A program made the translations under genes and the position numbers. The notes beneath the pieces were generated by a model that was not told where the DNA came from, ran no database searches, and worked only from the letters and a program-made list of their open reading frames with translations. From positions 138,777,240 to 138,841,239 of the forward strand of contig CM077013.1 in the NCBI GenBank assembly GCA_039090855.1: a stretch of DNA of 64,000 nucleotides, read 5' to 3'. Source of the stretch: Macrothele yani (taxonomy: Eukaryota; Arthropoda; Arachnida; Araneae; Macrothelidae). This document shows positions 54,260-64,000 of the stretch, piece after piece (within the stretch, counting starts at the first letter, position 1; every line of letters starts with the position of its first letter).

Positions 54260-56380
54260 CAGAGATGTAAGATGCACCTCAACACTAAACTCGAACGTGG
54301 CAAGCTCAAAAGGCATACAAAATGTATTGACATAACCAACCTTAAAAAACACCATAATACCTTCAAGTTGGAACTAAAGAACAGATTCTCTGCTTTAGAA
54401 GGCCTAACATCGGAAGAAGTGGATATTTCTGAAGTTAACAGAAAAGTAACCAACACTCTTATGGAAACAGCAACAAATTTAGCTGGGTCTAAGAACAAGT
54501 TGCATGTGAACAAATTATCAGGAAAAACCAAAATGTTGATGCAAAAAAGAAGAGAGATGAGGACAACTAAAGAAGATGTGACTTCCAAGGTGGAATATAT
54601 AGAGCTATGCAAGACAGTAAGAAAAAGTATCACTGAAGACGTAAGGAAATTCAACTGTGAACTAGTGAGGAAAGCAATTGAAAACAACCAAAGCCTAAAA
54701 TTGGCAAAGGGACATCTCAGTAAGGGAAGAAAACAGATTATGGCACTGAGAAAAGAAGATGGTTCTGTAACAAGAAATGGAGGCGAAATTTTGACAAGAG
54801 TGAAAGATTTCTACTCTACGTTATATGAAATAGATCATGCATGTACTCCAGACATCATGGAAGGTACCAGTACCAGAATTCTTCCAGTCCTTCCAGCAGA
54901 AGTTGCACATGCAATCAAGAACATAAAGTGGGGAAAATCTCCAGGAGAAGATGGAATTACTGTAGACATCATACAAGAAGCAAGTGGAGAAATCGAAACA
55001 GTACTCGCCCAAATTTTCACTCGATGCCTTAATGAAGGGAAGATTCCTGAGGATTGGAACAACGCTACAATGATCCTGCTACATAAAAAAGGTAACATTG
55101 AGGATCTCAGGAACTACAGGCCTATCAGCCTCCTATCAGCGCTTTATAAAATATTCACTAAAGTTCTTTTACACCGCTTGAAGGTAACACTGAACATGGC
55201 TCAACCGAGAGAACAAGCTGGATTCATGGGTGGCTACAACACAATAGATCATATCCACGTACTGAGAGAACTAATTGAAAGAGTGAGGGAATGTGAACTT
55301 CTATTGTGCATGGTTTTTATCGATTATGAAAAGGCCTTTGATTCGGTGAAACCATCAGCAGTTACAATGGCTTTGAAATCCTGCGGTATTGAAGATGCAT
55401 ACATTAATGTTATTAATAACATCTATGAAATTGCAAGTGCAAAGATTCGGCTATTTGAAAATACAACACACATAAAAATTTGAAAGGGAGTGAGACAAGG
55501 TGACACCATATCTCCGAAGCTCCTTAATGCCACATTGGAAAATGTCTTTCAATCACTGAACTGGGAAAACAAAGGGATAAAGTTTAATGGACACTATCTA
55601 ACTCACCTTCGTTTTGCTGATGACATTGTCATTTTCTAACTACCCCATCAGAGCTGCAAAGTATGATCCAGGAACTTGCTGACAAGAGCAAAGAAGTGGG
55701 ATTAAAAATGAGCTTTCAGAAGACATAAGTGATGTTCAATGCTTTTACAAGAAATGAAGATTTATCGATTGATGGAGAAAAGCTGGAGATAACAGACACG
55801 TACGTTTATCTTGGACAGCAGATATCAAGTGAGGGTCACATTGATGAAGAAATTAATCGGCGTACAGAACTTGCCTGGAGAGTGTTTGGAAGAAACAGCA
55901 TAATTTTCAAGAGCGATATGCCATTATGTCTTAAAAGAAAAGTGTTTGATCAATGCATCCTTTCAGTTCTTACGTATGGTGCAGAGACGTGTACCTTCAC
56001 TAAAAGAGACATACAAAGGCTGCAGACAACTCAAAGAAGCATGCATGGAGAGGTAAATGCTTGGTGTAACCAGGAGAGATAAGAAGAGGAACTCGTGGAT
56101 CCGAAAAATGACAAGAGTGGAAGACATCATGATCAGAGTTAAATCCCGGAAATGGCAATGGGCTGGACATATTGCCAGAAGGACAGACCATCGATGGACA
56201 GCCGAAATTTTAGATTGGATTCCAAGGGATAGGAAGAGACCCAGAAGAAGACCACATGGGAGGTGGGTTGATGAAATTCGAAAGTATGCGGGAGTGACAT
56301 GGAGAAGACTGGCACAAGACAGACCGTTGTGGAGGAAACTTGGGGAGACCTTCGTCCAGCAGTGGATTGACAATGGTTGA
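54260..56380 (+). pseudogene. RTE reverse transcriptase, broken
   Basis: Continues in frame after the TAG as far as 55483. It reads MILLHKKGNIEDLRNYRPIS, LLSALYKIFTKVLLHRL, EQAGFMGGYNTIDHIHVLRE, then MVFIDYEKAFDSV and, after a TGA, GVRQGDTISPKLLNATLE. The catalytic box FADD is at 55612-55623 (FADDIVIF). A frameshift follows near 55637 and a stop at MSFQKT. A further frameshift lies near 56045 between LTYGAE and MLGVTRRDKKRN. It ends FVQQWIDNG. With three stops and two frameshifts it cannot make enzyme, but all core motifs remain readable. Confidence 0.95.
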
Positions 56381-56413
56381 CAATGATGATGATGGTGATG
56401 ATGATGATGACAT

Positions 56414-57359
56414 ATATGTACACGTGGCGTCACTGCTTCCTGATGTAGGGCGCATCCACTCGTAGTGACTAGGTTTGTCATAACGGTGTAACCCATGAGT
56501 GTATTTTTTATAAAATCTATGGTCTAAAACGTCTGTTCACATAAGTAAGTACATCCAAAAAGGCACGATCTTTTCAAAATTTCACAAAATATAGCGACAG
56601 AGATCCAAAAGCGCAGAGAAAGGACATAGAAAGGGTTTGGATACCCGAGGAGGCGATGCAGATGCCCAATATCATATGCTCCTCTCCGACCCTTGACAAA
56701 ATAAATAGACCTTGATGTCACTGACAATGAGTTATCTAAAAGAAGCTGTCCAAAGACTAGTACGTCTCAACACTTTAAGCGGCCGAGGTGCCTGAACCAA
56801 ATGGCTCCCAATTTATTGAGCTGTCCAAACAGAAATGTTCATATAGCGGTCGGGTTTGACGAAAGCTATGCAAAACACTTCCTTTACCCTTCTCATCTAA
56901 GAAGTGCCGACCATAAACCTACGACGGACGCTAAGTGCTCTTTTTTTATTTGCTCTATGACCTACGGAATGAAGGAAAACTGTTTGTTCCTGATTAGAAT
57001 CATGGTGCCAGTATCTAGTTCCCCTGACATGGACATCATGCCTCTAGAGAGAGACAAGCAAGTGACTAAAATATCGTCTTTCTCCTTTCTTAGGTTCGTC
57101 GTTGTTTTTATATCTCTTTCAGCAGGCTCTGTCAGAAAAGATTACTGTAAATTATTTCCCTAAATAACCACTTTGGATAACAAACCTGACAAGAAGGCAA
57201 CACTTTCTGATAAGCAGATTCACTCCTTCCAGCCGTGTTCTACCCATTTATTAGACACCTAATATATTGGTTAGAGCTGATTACAATCCGTTATGCTAAC
57301 CCGGAGTTAATTCATTCCAGCTGGTAAAAGGGTTAACTATCTAATGTTCTGCCAATTCT
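56414..57359. other. Non-coding stretch of about 0.95 kb
   Basis: The 120-codon frame at 56801-57163 has no recognised domain and I would not call it a gene. Nothing else seen. Confidence 0.45.
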
Positions 57360-57463
57360 GAAATAATCGGCGGAGAGACCAATGATTTTGGTCGTTGTTT
57401 AAAGGCCACCAAATAATCGGCGGAGAGACCAATAATTATTTTTTCGTTGTTTAAAGGCCACCA
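57360..57463. repeat. 52-bp tandem duplication at a SINE-A 3' end
   Basis: AAATAATCGGCGGAGAGACC, then AAT and the GTCGTTGTTTAAAGGCCACC type ending, occur twice in a row. The second ends in the SINE body that follows, so part of the SINE 3' end was duplicated with its flank. Confidence 0.88.
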
Positions 57464-57650
57464 TGCGTAACTCAACGAGCTATAAGGAATTGCCCGTCCC
57501 TAAATTGGGGCCAGTGGTTCACGGAAAGGGAGAGAGCCAGTATCGTAAGACAAATTCAACATCTATGCCTTACCGGGGTCCAAACCCGGACCCGTCTTGG
57601 AGGAATGATCATACGTTACCGCTTAGACCTCTGCGCCACTGGGTAGGCTT
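57430..57650 (-). mobile_element. SINE-A copy
   Basis: AAAGGCCACCATGCGTAACT, CTATAAGGAATTGCCCGTCC, the reversed B box GGGTCCAAACCCGG and CTGCGCCACTGGG. Confidence 0.85.
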
Positions 57651-59035
57651 ATTAATGTCCACGCTAGTAATTTGAAAAATGTTTGGTTCCTTAACCTGTA
57701 TTAAATATCGGATAGAATTATTACAGTAATTCGCAGATTACAATGTAAGCGGAATAAAAATGTAAAAGCGGTTTCAGAAAAGAATGAACAAAACGGAATA
57801 TTTAGGCTCTCATAATTGATTACGGCATGCTGCAAAAACGACTGGTTGATTTCCTAACACTAAGATGGAATACTGTACTATACAGTATATAAAATACTGT
57901 AGCACCACCAAAGTATAATATTATAAGAGAGCATCATACTTGAACATTGCGAATTCTGCAACATCATTCCACGCCCTCTGAATGCGTGCATTTAGTCTAA
58001 TCGATATTGTAGTGACGTCACATACGTAGACAGCCATTCCATCATCAGTCGGGCAAAACGGCTTCTTAGTGATAGTGCGATTCTAGAATAGCATTTCCCC
58101 TCTGTAGTGTATTGCAATATTTTAATTCGCGGTATCATACTATCAAATAGCACGCCACTGAATTTACCAAGTTTTAGCATGCCTCTTGTTTTACTAAGTT
58201 AAAATTTGTGCAGCTACTTTCTGTGCATCAGCCTCTGAACTGAATATCTCTGCTTGTATTATTAGAAGTTTGAAAAATTGTCTTTTTCCTGTGAATAGCT
58301 TCTACTGTGGCAATGATAATATGTATCTTCGATTCTTTTCCGATGCATAATCTTTCCCCAAGGGAGCGCAAATGCAGAAGGCTATTTATTTATTTATTTA
58401 TCCCGTACCACTTGTTGCAATTATAGCGTTTGTGTGTAGCTGAATTACTAAAAACACTACATAAATCAAAATTTCACCGACAGTGAAATACGAGTAACTC
58501 AAATAAAGTAAGAGTTTTTACTTGCAGCTAATCTTTCATTGCTGTTAATAGGCACTGGATCATGTTAACTTCAACACAGTGAAAACTAAACGCGGGTTAA
58601 TATCCTCAATGACAATTAATCATCAAACACAACACTCGAACTTGAGTTAATATCCACAATATTACTTAACTACGAAACACAACACTTTCATTAAAGTATT
58701 GTTACTTCAACAGTACTTTAACGGTAATTAAGCAGTCTCGTATCCAAAGGATTATTAACGTTTACATTCAAAATCCCCCTTCTCGCTGCTACTGCGTAGC
58801 CATTATATATCTCGTTTTGTTCTTATCACATACATACGTCACTTACGTACTGTCCTCATGTTGTTGCCAACCTCCATTCATGTGAGAGAGAAGATATCAC
58901 GTTAAGTTTGGAAAGTGTAAAAGAGAACAAACTCAAATTTATATAGGAAAAGGAAATAAAAATGAAAGTTAAAATAGAATATACGTCACACAATACATAC
59001 TACGAGTAAGAAAATACAATAGAAATTCGCAACCC
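57651..59035. other. Non-coding stretch of 1.4 kb
   Basis: A TTTA tract at about 58385-58403. AACACAACACT and TTAATATCC words repeat weakly at 58590-58690. No gene. Confidence 0.45.
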
Positions 59036-59480
59036 CGGTGACCTATTGAACAGTGGCCCGGGGTTCTGACTAGTACTGTGAGCTGGGTCCGGGTGAGGCG
59101 TAAGTAGGTCGATTTATTAACACAGCAACCAAACATCTGTGATCATCTTCATGAGTGGTGTAATGGATAGCATGCTGCAACGGAAATCGGGAGAAGCAGG
59201 TTCGATTCCCGCTCCAGGGAGATGTAATTTTCAAGTTTTCTGATGGTTTTCAATGTTACGTGAGAAACAGAAAAATATACGCAACCCACAGAGACGTCTG
59301 ATTGCTATATTATTATAATAATGCAGATGTATTTCCTCGTATTATGTGAAGAACATTTCTTCCACACTGTTGGTAGTGTGTTTGTCATACAGCTCTGTCC
59401 ATTCTCTGGAACCGATGGCCTTAAATTGAAAACTGGCGATTGCCTTAAAGCTCTTAGAGTTGCTAATGATGGTATTTAAA
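59036..59480 (+). mobile_element. Worn SINE-A copy split by SINE-B
   Basis: The head is at 59036-59106 (ACCCCGGTGACCTATTG, GGTCCGGGTGAGGCG, with part of the B box deleted). The body is at about 59365-59480 (GGTAGTGTGTTTGTCATACA, TGGCCTTAAATTGAAAACTG, GAGTTGCTAATGATGGT). The gap holds SINE-B. Confidence 0.65.
59107..59364 (+). mobile_element. SINE-B copy
   Basis: GAGTGGTGTAATGGATAGCA, then a perfect-type B box GGTTCGATTCCCGCTCCAGG, then GTAATTTTCAAGTTTTC as in the 6.4-6.9 kb copies. Beyond about 59260 the match is unclear, so the right limit is set by the return of SINE-A. Confidence 0.65.
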
Positions 59481-59909
59481 AACACTGCCTTTTATGTTCT
59501 GTTATCTTTTACCAAACTTTATTTATACACATTCTCCATTTCAAACAATATACAACTTTTGCACGATGTGTAGGTCTATATTTTATTTCACTTGCTGTCT
59601 CTGCCCCAAAAGATCCAATTTGAAAAATTGTTTCTGAATTAAAAAACTTCCATGATGAGAAATATTATATCTCCATTTCTACTTTTGCACAACGTATTTC
59701 TGCAGTTTAGACGTAATTTCGTATTTCTATTTGGAACCGTTAATGCATATTGTGCGTGCGCGCAGGCGCGCGCGTTTGTGTGTGAGCGCGTGCCAGAATT
59801 GGAAATGGGTCAAAACTTATTGACCCGGACCCGACCCAACCCGGAACTGTAACTGACCCGGCCTCGCCCGAAAAAATCTGCTTTTAATTCTAATAACGAT
59901 ATCTATATA

Positions 59910-61128
59910 CACTATCTACCAACACGTAATTGGACACCTGTGATTGCAAAGGAAAACAAAGTTTATTCACCTTCAATAGTTGGTGGAGCCTCCACGAGCG
60001 GCGATTACAGCTGCGACCCTCCGAGGCATACTCTCAACAAGGCGTTGTACGACGGCTAGTGGTATTTTCTTCCATTCGGTTTGGAGAAGACAGGTCAGTT
60101 CCTTCACCGATTTCGGGCGGTGGGGGCACCCCTTAAGTCGACGCTCCAACTCGTCCCAGAGGTGCTCGATAGGGTTAAGGTTCGGGCTCTGCGCAGGTCA
60201 GTCCATTCGAATAAACCCATTGTCACCATACCAAACCATGGTGGACCTCGCAACATGACAGGTGGCATTGTCATCCTGAAAGTAACATGGGTCCACCCCG
60301 TAAAACTGCCGCAATGTAGGAAGCGCATGGTCATCCAAATTGGAGCAGTAGGTCTCGGCGTTGAGTCTACCAGAAATTGCGACCAAGGGTCTCGTGACAT
60401 ACCAGGAGAAACACCCCCATAGCATAATTCCACCGCCGCCGAACTTCACAATTGGTACAATACATTCCGGCAGGAGGCGTTCTCCAGGCAGACGCCAAAC
60501 CCAGACCCTTCCACCCGAACGGTAGAGGGTCAACCTTGATTCGTCGCTCCAGAGAACCTGTTTCCAATGTTCAACGGTCCACTGTCGACGTTCTTTGCAC
60601 CACGTTAGCCAAGCAGCGCTATTGAACTTGGTGATCAAAGGCTTGTAGGGGGCAGCACGTCCATGACAGCCGAGAAGATGGGCTTCCTTATGGATGGTAT
60701 TCATCGAAAGAACTTTCCCGGATGCCTGTTGAAACTCCTCGCGGATGTGGCCCATCGATTTGGTGCGGTTCTTCCGAATTTCTCTGGCCAGCACCCGTCG
60801 GTCTCTATCTCCCAGTTTTGTGGGTCTGCCGGGTCGGGGCACATTCCGACAGTCACCTCTCATCTTCCACTTTCCAATCACGTAGGCCAATGTCGATTTT
60901 GGGCACTTCAACTCGCTGGATATGTCACGTATGAATCAGCCATTTCTGTGCTACCCGACGATTACACCTTTCTCGAAATCAGAGAGCTCCGAACTGCGTG
61001 GCATCTTGCATGCGACTGGTTGCGTTGTTGTTTCCCAAACGATATTTAACGGAGGCGGCCGTGACGTGTATCAGGACTGCAGATATCGTCGATTTCAGGG
61101 GTGTCCAATTACTTGTTGGTAGATAGTG
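59910..61128 (-). mobile_element. Tc1-like element, 1,219 bp, near-intact TIRs
   Basis: The left TIR CACTATCTACCAACACGTAA, then TTGGACACC follows TA (59908-59909). The right TIR GGTGTCCAATTACTTGTTGG, then TAGATAGTG precedes TA (61129-61130). One mismatch is seen in 29 positions, which suggests a recent insertion. Confidence 0.97.
59973..61004 (-). pseudogene. Tc1-like transposase with three stops, no frameshift
   Basis: 344 codons in a single frame from the ATG at 61004 to the stop at 59973-59975. It reads MPRSSELSDFEKGVIVG, a stop, HRNG, a stop, then [19 protein letters not shown] (helix-turn-helix) and [20 protein letters not shown]. Then [20 protein letters not shown] with [17 protein letters not shown] (first Asp), [37 protein letters not shown] (second Asp), a stop replacing the Trp of WPAQSPN, and LNPIEHLWDELERRL (Glu). 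The last two acidic residues are 34 residues apart (DD34E). It ends SMPRRVAAVIAARGGSTNY. Inactive only because of the three stops. Confidence 0.96.
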
Positions 61129-61816
61129 TATATACAGGGAGTTCAAAAAGTATCTTCTCAGGGGGTATCTTACGTTGGTTATACGGAAATTAAACGTATT
61201 GTAGGAACTTATAATTTACTCACTTACTTACAGGAAGTACTGAAACTCTCGTGCTTCATTTGCAAGACGTAACGTAATTGTGTTACACATGTTTTCAAAC
61301 ACATCTGCGGGGGTCAAAAAGTCCGTCCGCAGTAATATTAAGGCCGTCCCACCTGATTTTGACGGCGCTACAGTCAAAATATTTGAATTACGTAACTTGT
61401 TGTATGTTGAATTTCAGACTTTGCTGTTTTCTTGATAACATATCAAGCTTCATAATATGTCTCACAGCAGCACCCATTTTCACAAGCTTATGATGAGCTG
61501 ATAGTTTCCAAAATGTGGATGTTGTTTTCATCATTGCCTCTCAGAAGTAAAGACACTCTTCCTTCTGAGGAAAATCTTCCTTTAATTTGCATGACAAATC
61601 ATTTTTCACTCCGCGAACACTAGTATCGAGCACAAAATTCCACAGTGTGCATTTTTCTTTGAATTTTTTTTTCTCTTTTTTTCTTTGCTTTTTCAAAAAT
61701 ATAACGGAAATAAACCGGGTCAAAATCGAGTCAGGAACATCTTGACCCAACCCGTTTGACCCGCAAAAAATTGGCTACTGGTTGTCCTGCTGACCCGCGA
61801 CCCGTTTCCATCTCTA

Positions 61817-63367
61817 GTGCGCTTGTGTGTGTGTGTGCTTGTGCGTACATGTTTGTGTGTGCGTGCGCAAGGATGGCTATTTGGCATAGCCACTTGTGTT
61901 TACGAAAGTGTCACGCAACATTTGAAAACGCTACTTCATGTTTCTTCTTATGAAGTGATGAAAGAGATTTCCCAAGTTATCTATCTGAAGTATGAAAAGT
62001 TATGGCTACATTCCCACGTTTTAGGAGGTTCTTACAAGGGAACGGTCAGGAACGTTGTCGTTAGATGCATAGTGCTTGCTATATCATGCGACAGTACTGA
62101 AGGGGTAATGGATAATGACAAACTTTTAGGTGCTATGGAATATAAATGATTAAGTTATAGGACATCAAAGAACACTGACAGAGACAATATTCGTGGAATC
62201 TCCATTACTCTTGCAGCCCGTATTAGAATGGTTTTTGTTGTTTTAAGCAATTGGTATGCATTACAAAGTATTCATGAATGGATATACAGTATAGCGTGTT
62301 TAGTAATGGATATACATTGCACTCACCTTTCATGTACGACAAAAAACATGAAGATATTTAATTATGGAATGATCCAAACAAAAATAGTTCTCACAATGAG
62401 CACATTTCATGAATGCTGTTTCCTCGCAATCTTCTCTACCACATTCGTCTACTAGGCCCGATTCAAAACAATACTGGAGAGGTGTTTGGAAGTATCCAGT
62501 GTGAGTAGTGACATAACCACACTTATAAAATGCAAAGCGGATTAGGTTTTGAAATAGAGGCGCTGAAAACTGATAGTGAACTGCAGACGGAGAAAGTGGT
62601 CTCTGTGCCAAAAGTTCATATCGGATGTTACCGTGTCCGTCCTGAATTTAACCATATTTTCATAGGGTTAAGTTCATAACGGACAGATTCATAACTTGCA
62701 CTTATTTTTATAGAAAATAATTGAAAGAAATTCTAATATAACATTCATAATACACATATATTACATAATATAATGCTCATCAACAAGGCTCTAGTGGCTT
62801 CCCCTGTTGTCCATAGCAGCTCGAAGTTTGCACATAAACATATCTTATGATCCTCTATCTAAACAACATACTTTGGTTTTGCAATCAGCGACAACCACAT
62901 GGCCGCTTCCTTGTTAGCAAAGTGTAAGTCAGTGAATGTTCCTCCAAATGTATGATGTTATGTAGGCCTGCTAGTGTGGTTCCACGTGGAGTGGCTGTAG
63001 AGATGCGATCAACGAAACTTAGAACCTCATTCTGAAACGGAAACAAACCCTTCGGCAACTACGCAGAAAGGATATAACTAGCAGTTCAAAAGTCCATCCC
63101 CAAAAAGTTTGGCGCAACCTATTAATTTTATCGCTCCCATCATGTTTGGCTTCATCTACTCACACTTTATTTTCCTCAGAAGTAAGCAAAAGTGTAATGA
63201 AATGTTGTTGCATGAGCTTACACTGAAGAGCAATTGAATTAGAGACAGCTGACGTTGGGCAAATGTGGCGCTGGGGGCGGTCCTGTAAACGGAAACGACA
63301 TAACGTATGCAGCGATCCGACAATATAAGGAGTGATGCGACGGGAATCAGTAAGAGTCGGACGCAGT
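61817..63367. other. Non-coding stretch of 1.55 kb
   Basis: A GT-rich tract at 61823-61860. The frames 61817-62149 and 62330-62611 (minus) have no domain I can name. Upstream of the last transposase, 63250-63367 is presumably its 5' leader. No TIR could be matched because the other end lies outside the window. Confidence 0.45.
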
Positions 63368-64000
63368 ATGGGTAAGACGAAGGATCTAAGAACATTTGAT
63401 TGTGGGCAAATTGTCGGGGCCCGACGAATCGGTCACTCCATCTCGGAAGTCGTGCAGGCACTGGGATTTTCACGAGCCACTGTGTCACGGGTGCACCATG
63501 AGTACATCGAATCCGGTAAAACCATCCCTGCAAGGGCCAACTACCGTGGACAACAGCGTGTGGATGAGCGGGGTCATCGTCTGCTAGCTCGCATTGCAAC
63601 AGCAGATAGACGGGCCACAGTGCAAGAAATCACTGGGCAATTTAACGCTGGTGCACAAAAACGTGTAAGCAGTAACACCATCCAGAACCATCTCCTCGCT
63701 ATAATGTACAGAAGCCGTCGTCCCACGAGAGTACCGCTGCTGACCGTACATCACAGGGTGCAAAGATTAGCATGGGCGCGAAAACATCGCCACTGGACCC
63801 TAGACATGTGCAAAAATGCTGCCTGGACTGATGAGTCGAGATTCACGTTGGTACATGCGGATGGCAGGATACGAGTACGGCGCAAACCACATGAAGCGAT
63901 GGATCCTTCTTGCCAGCAGGGCATTCTTCAGGCTGGTGGGGGTGGCATTCTCGTCTGGGGACTGTTTACGTGGACTGAAATGGGATCCCTCATACGTGTG
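63368..64000 (+). CDS. Tc1-like transposase, open frame cut by window edge
   Basis: 211 codons are open from the ATG at 63368 to the last base, with no stop or shift. The N-terminal helix-turn-helix reads RTFDCGQIVGARRIGHSISE, then VVQALGFSRATVSRVHHEYI (about residues 8-47). The second DNA-binding part is RVDERGHRLLARIATADRRA, then TVQEITGQFN (64-93). The catalytic domain starts WARKHRHWTLD (136-146). The first catalytic Asp is in WTDESRF (Asp155). Then HADGRIRVRRKPHEAMDPSC, and GGGGILVWGLFTWTEMGSLI shortly before the edge. About 130 residues, with the second Asp and the Glu, should lie beyond. The DESRF, VWG and GRIRVRR motifs are family-typical, so it could be the one functional transposase here, depending on the rest. 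Confidence 0.95.
   Translation, partial: MGKTKDLRTFDCGQIVGARRIGHSISEVVQALGFSRATVSRVHHEYIESGKTIPARANYRGQQRVDERGHRLLARIATADRRATVQEITGQFNAGAQKRVSSNTIQNHLLAIMYRSRRPTRVPLLTVHHRVQRLAWARKHRHWTLDMCKNAAWTDESRFTLVHADGRIRVRRKPHEAMDPSCQQGILQAGGGGILVWGLFTWTEMGSLIRV

Larger units (their letters stand above)
53212..56412 (+). mobile_element. Near full-length RTE-type LINE
   Basis: About 3.2 kb, the normal RTE length. The order is a GC-richer 5' leader (53212-53416), one long endonuclease plus reverse-transcriptase gene, and a tail of GATGATGATGGTGATGATGA. Shorter copies of its 3' end lie at 24619, 27447 and 28938 (minus), consistent with 5' truncation. LINE-style short tandem 3' tails without poly-A are typical of RTE. 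Confidence 0.92.
59794..61816. mobile_element. hAT-like non-autonomous element hosting a Tc1
   Basis: The left end CAGAATTGGAAATGGGTC and the right end, read inverted, TAGAGATGGAAACGGGTC match at most positions and resemble hAT ends. Both subterminal regions are dense in GACCCG/CGGGTC words (about 59803-59870 and 61710-61810), as in hAT elements with repeated transposase-binding sites. Flanks are GC/GT-rich repeats, so an 8-bp duplication cannot be judged. No hAT transposase is seen. The complete Tc1 element at 59910-61128 is inserted close to the left end. Confidence 0.6.

Noticed and set aside
54034..54687. 217-codon minus-strand frame
   Set aside because: Antisense of the RTE endonuclease/reverse-transcriptase junction.
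56801..57163. 120-codon frame as a host gene
   Set aside because: No domain, composition bias or conserved motif that I can name. The length is within chance for 64 kb and six frames.
62330..62611. Cys/His-containing minus-strand frame (CGREDCEETAFMKCAHCENYFC)
   Set aside because: Looks vaguely like a zinc-finger piece. It has no supporting flank and may be a worn transposon fragment. Too short to call.

Overview
The window is eukaryotic, AT-rich, non-coding DNA packed with transposable elements, most likely from an arthropod. The reasons are many Tc1/mariner relatives of the kinds common in spiders, ticks and insects, RTE-type LINEs, several tRNA-derived SINE families and simple-sequence tracts. 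No bacterial operon, intact host gene, true tRNA, rRNA or CRISPR array was recognised. Species cannot be fixed from sequence alone. The only long undamaged reading frame is a Tc1-like transposase cut by the right edge (63368-64000). All other coding traces are transposase or reverse-transcriptase relics with stops and frameshifts.

Names used below. SINE-A is a family of about 220 bp with more than thirty copies. It has a tRNA-like head (A-box-like GTGGCGCAGTGGTCTAAG, B box GGTTCGAATCC), a conserved body (ATTAGGGACGGGCGACTGC) and a 3' end GTTAAACCTCCAATC plus an A tail. SINE-B and SINE-C are two further tRNA-headed families. Rep-X is an unrecognised repeat with three copies. M is a small inverted-repeat element. 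Tc1-alpha is a Tc1-like family with a 29-bp terminal inverted repeat (TIR), present at 1.95-5.28 kb and 45.55-48.41 kb. Tc1-delta is a second family at 31.33-35.36 kb and 36.73-37.95 kb.

Layout. 0-5.3 kb: microsatellite, SINE-A copies, then a Tc1-alpha copy broken by two SINEs and by a 1.5-kb minisatellite that appears to have grown out of its own transposase codons. 5.5-8.2 kb: M nested in SINE-A, a SINE-B inverted pair and a Tc1 3' fragment. 8.6-10.2 kb: a complete but dead Tc1-like element. 10.8-11.4 kb: a 45-bp minisatellite. 12-20.9 kb: LINE tail, Tc1 and mariner fragments, a palindromic SINE-C pair, a pogo-like MITE, a near-perfect 60-bp hairpin, Rep-X and a 973-bp foldback element. 21-31 kb: clusters of SINE-A and truncated RTE copies. 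31.3-38 kb: two inverted Tc1-delta copies, one split by a LINE that carries a SINE. 40.6-43.5 kb: adjacent Tc1 and mariner elements with visible TIRs. 45.5-50.4 kb: second Tc1-alpha copy with an expanded array, Rep-X, SINE-C and a 47-bp array. 52-56.4 kb: Tc1 fragment and a near full-length RTE LINE. 57-64 kb: SINEs, a hAT-like non-autonomous element hosting a Tc1 element, and the open transposase frame.

The elements do not form a pathway. They record layered insertion: SINE-A sits inside Tc1, mariner, RTE, LINE and M copies, often with 7-12 bp target duplications, so it was active late, although one Tc1 element in turn landed inside an old SINE-A. The most unusual signal is repeated birth of tandem arrays from transposon sequence.
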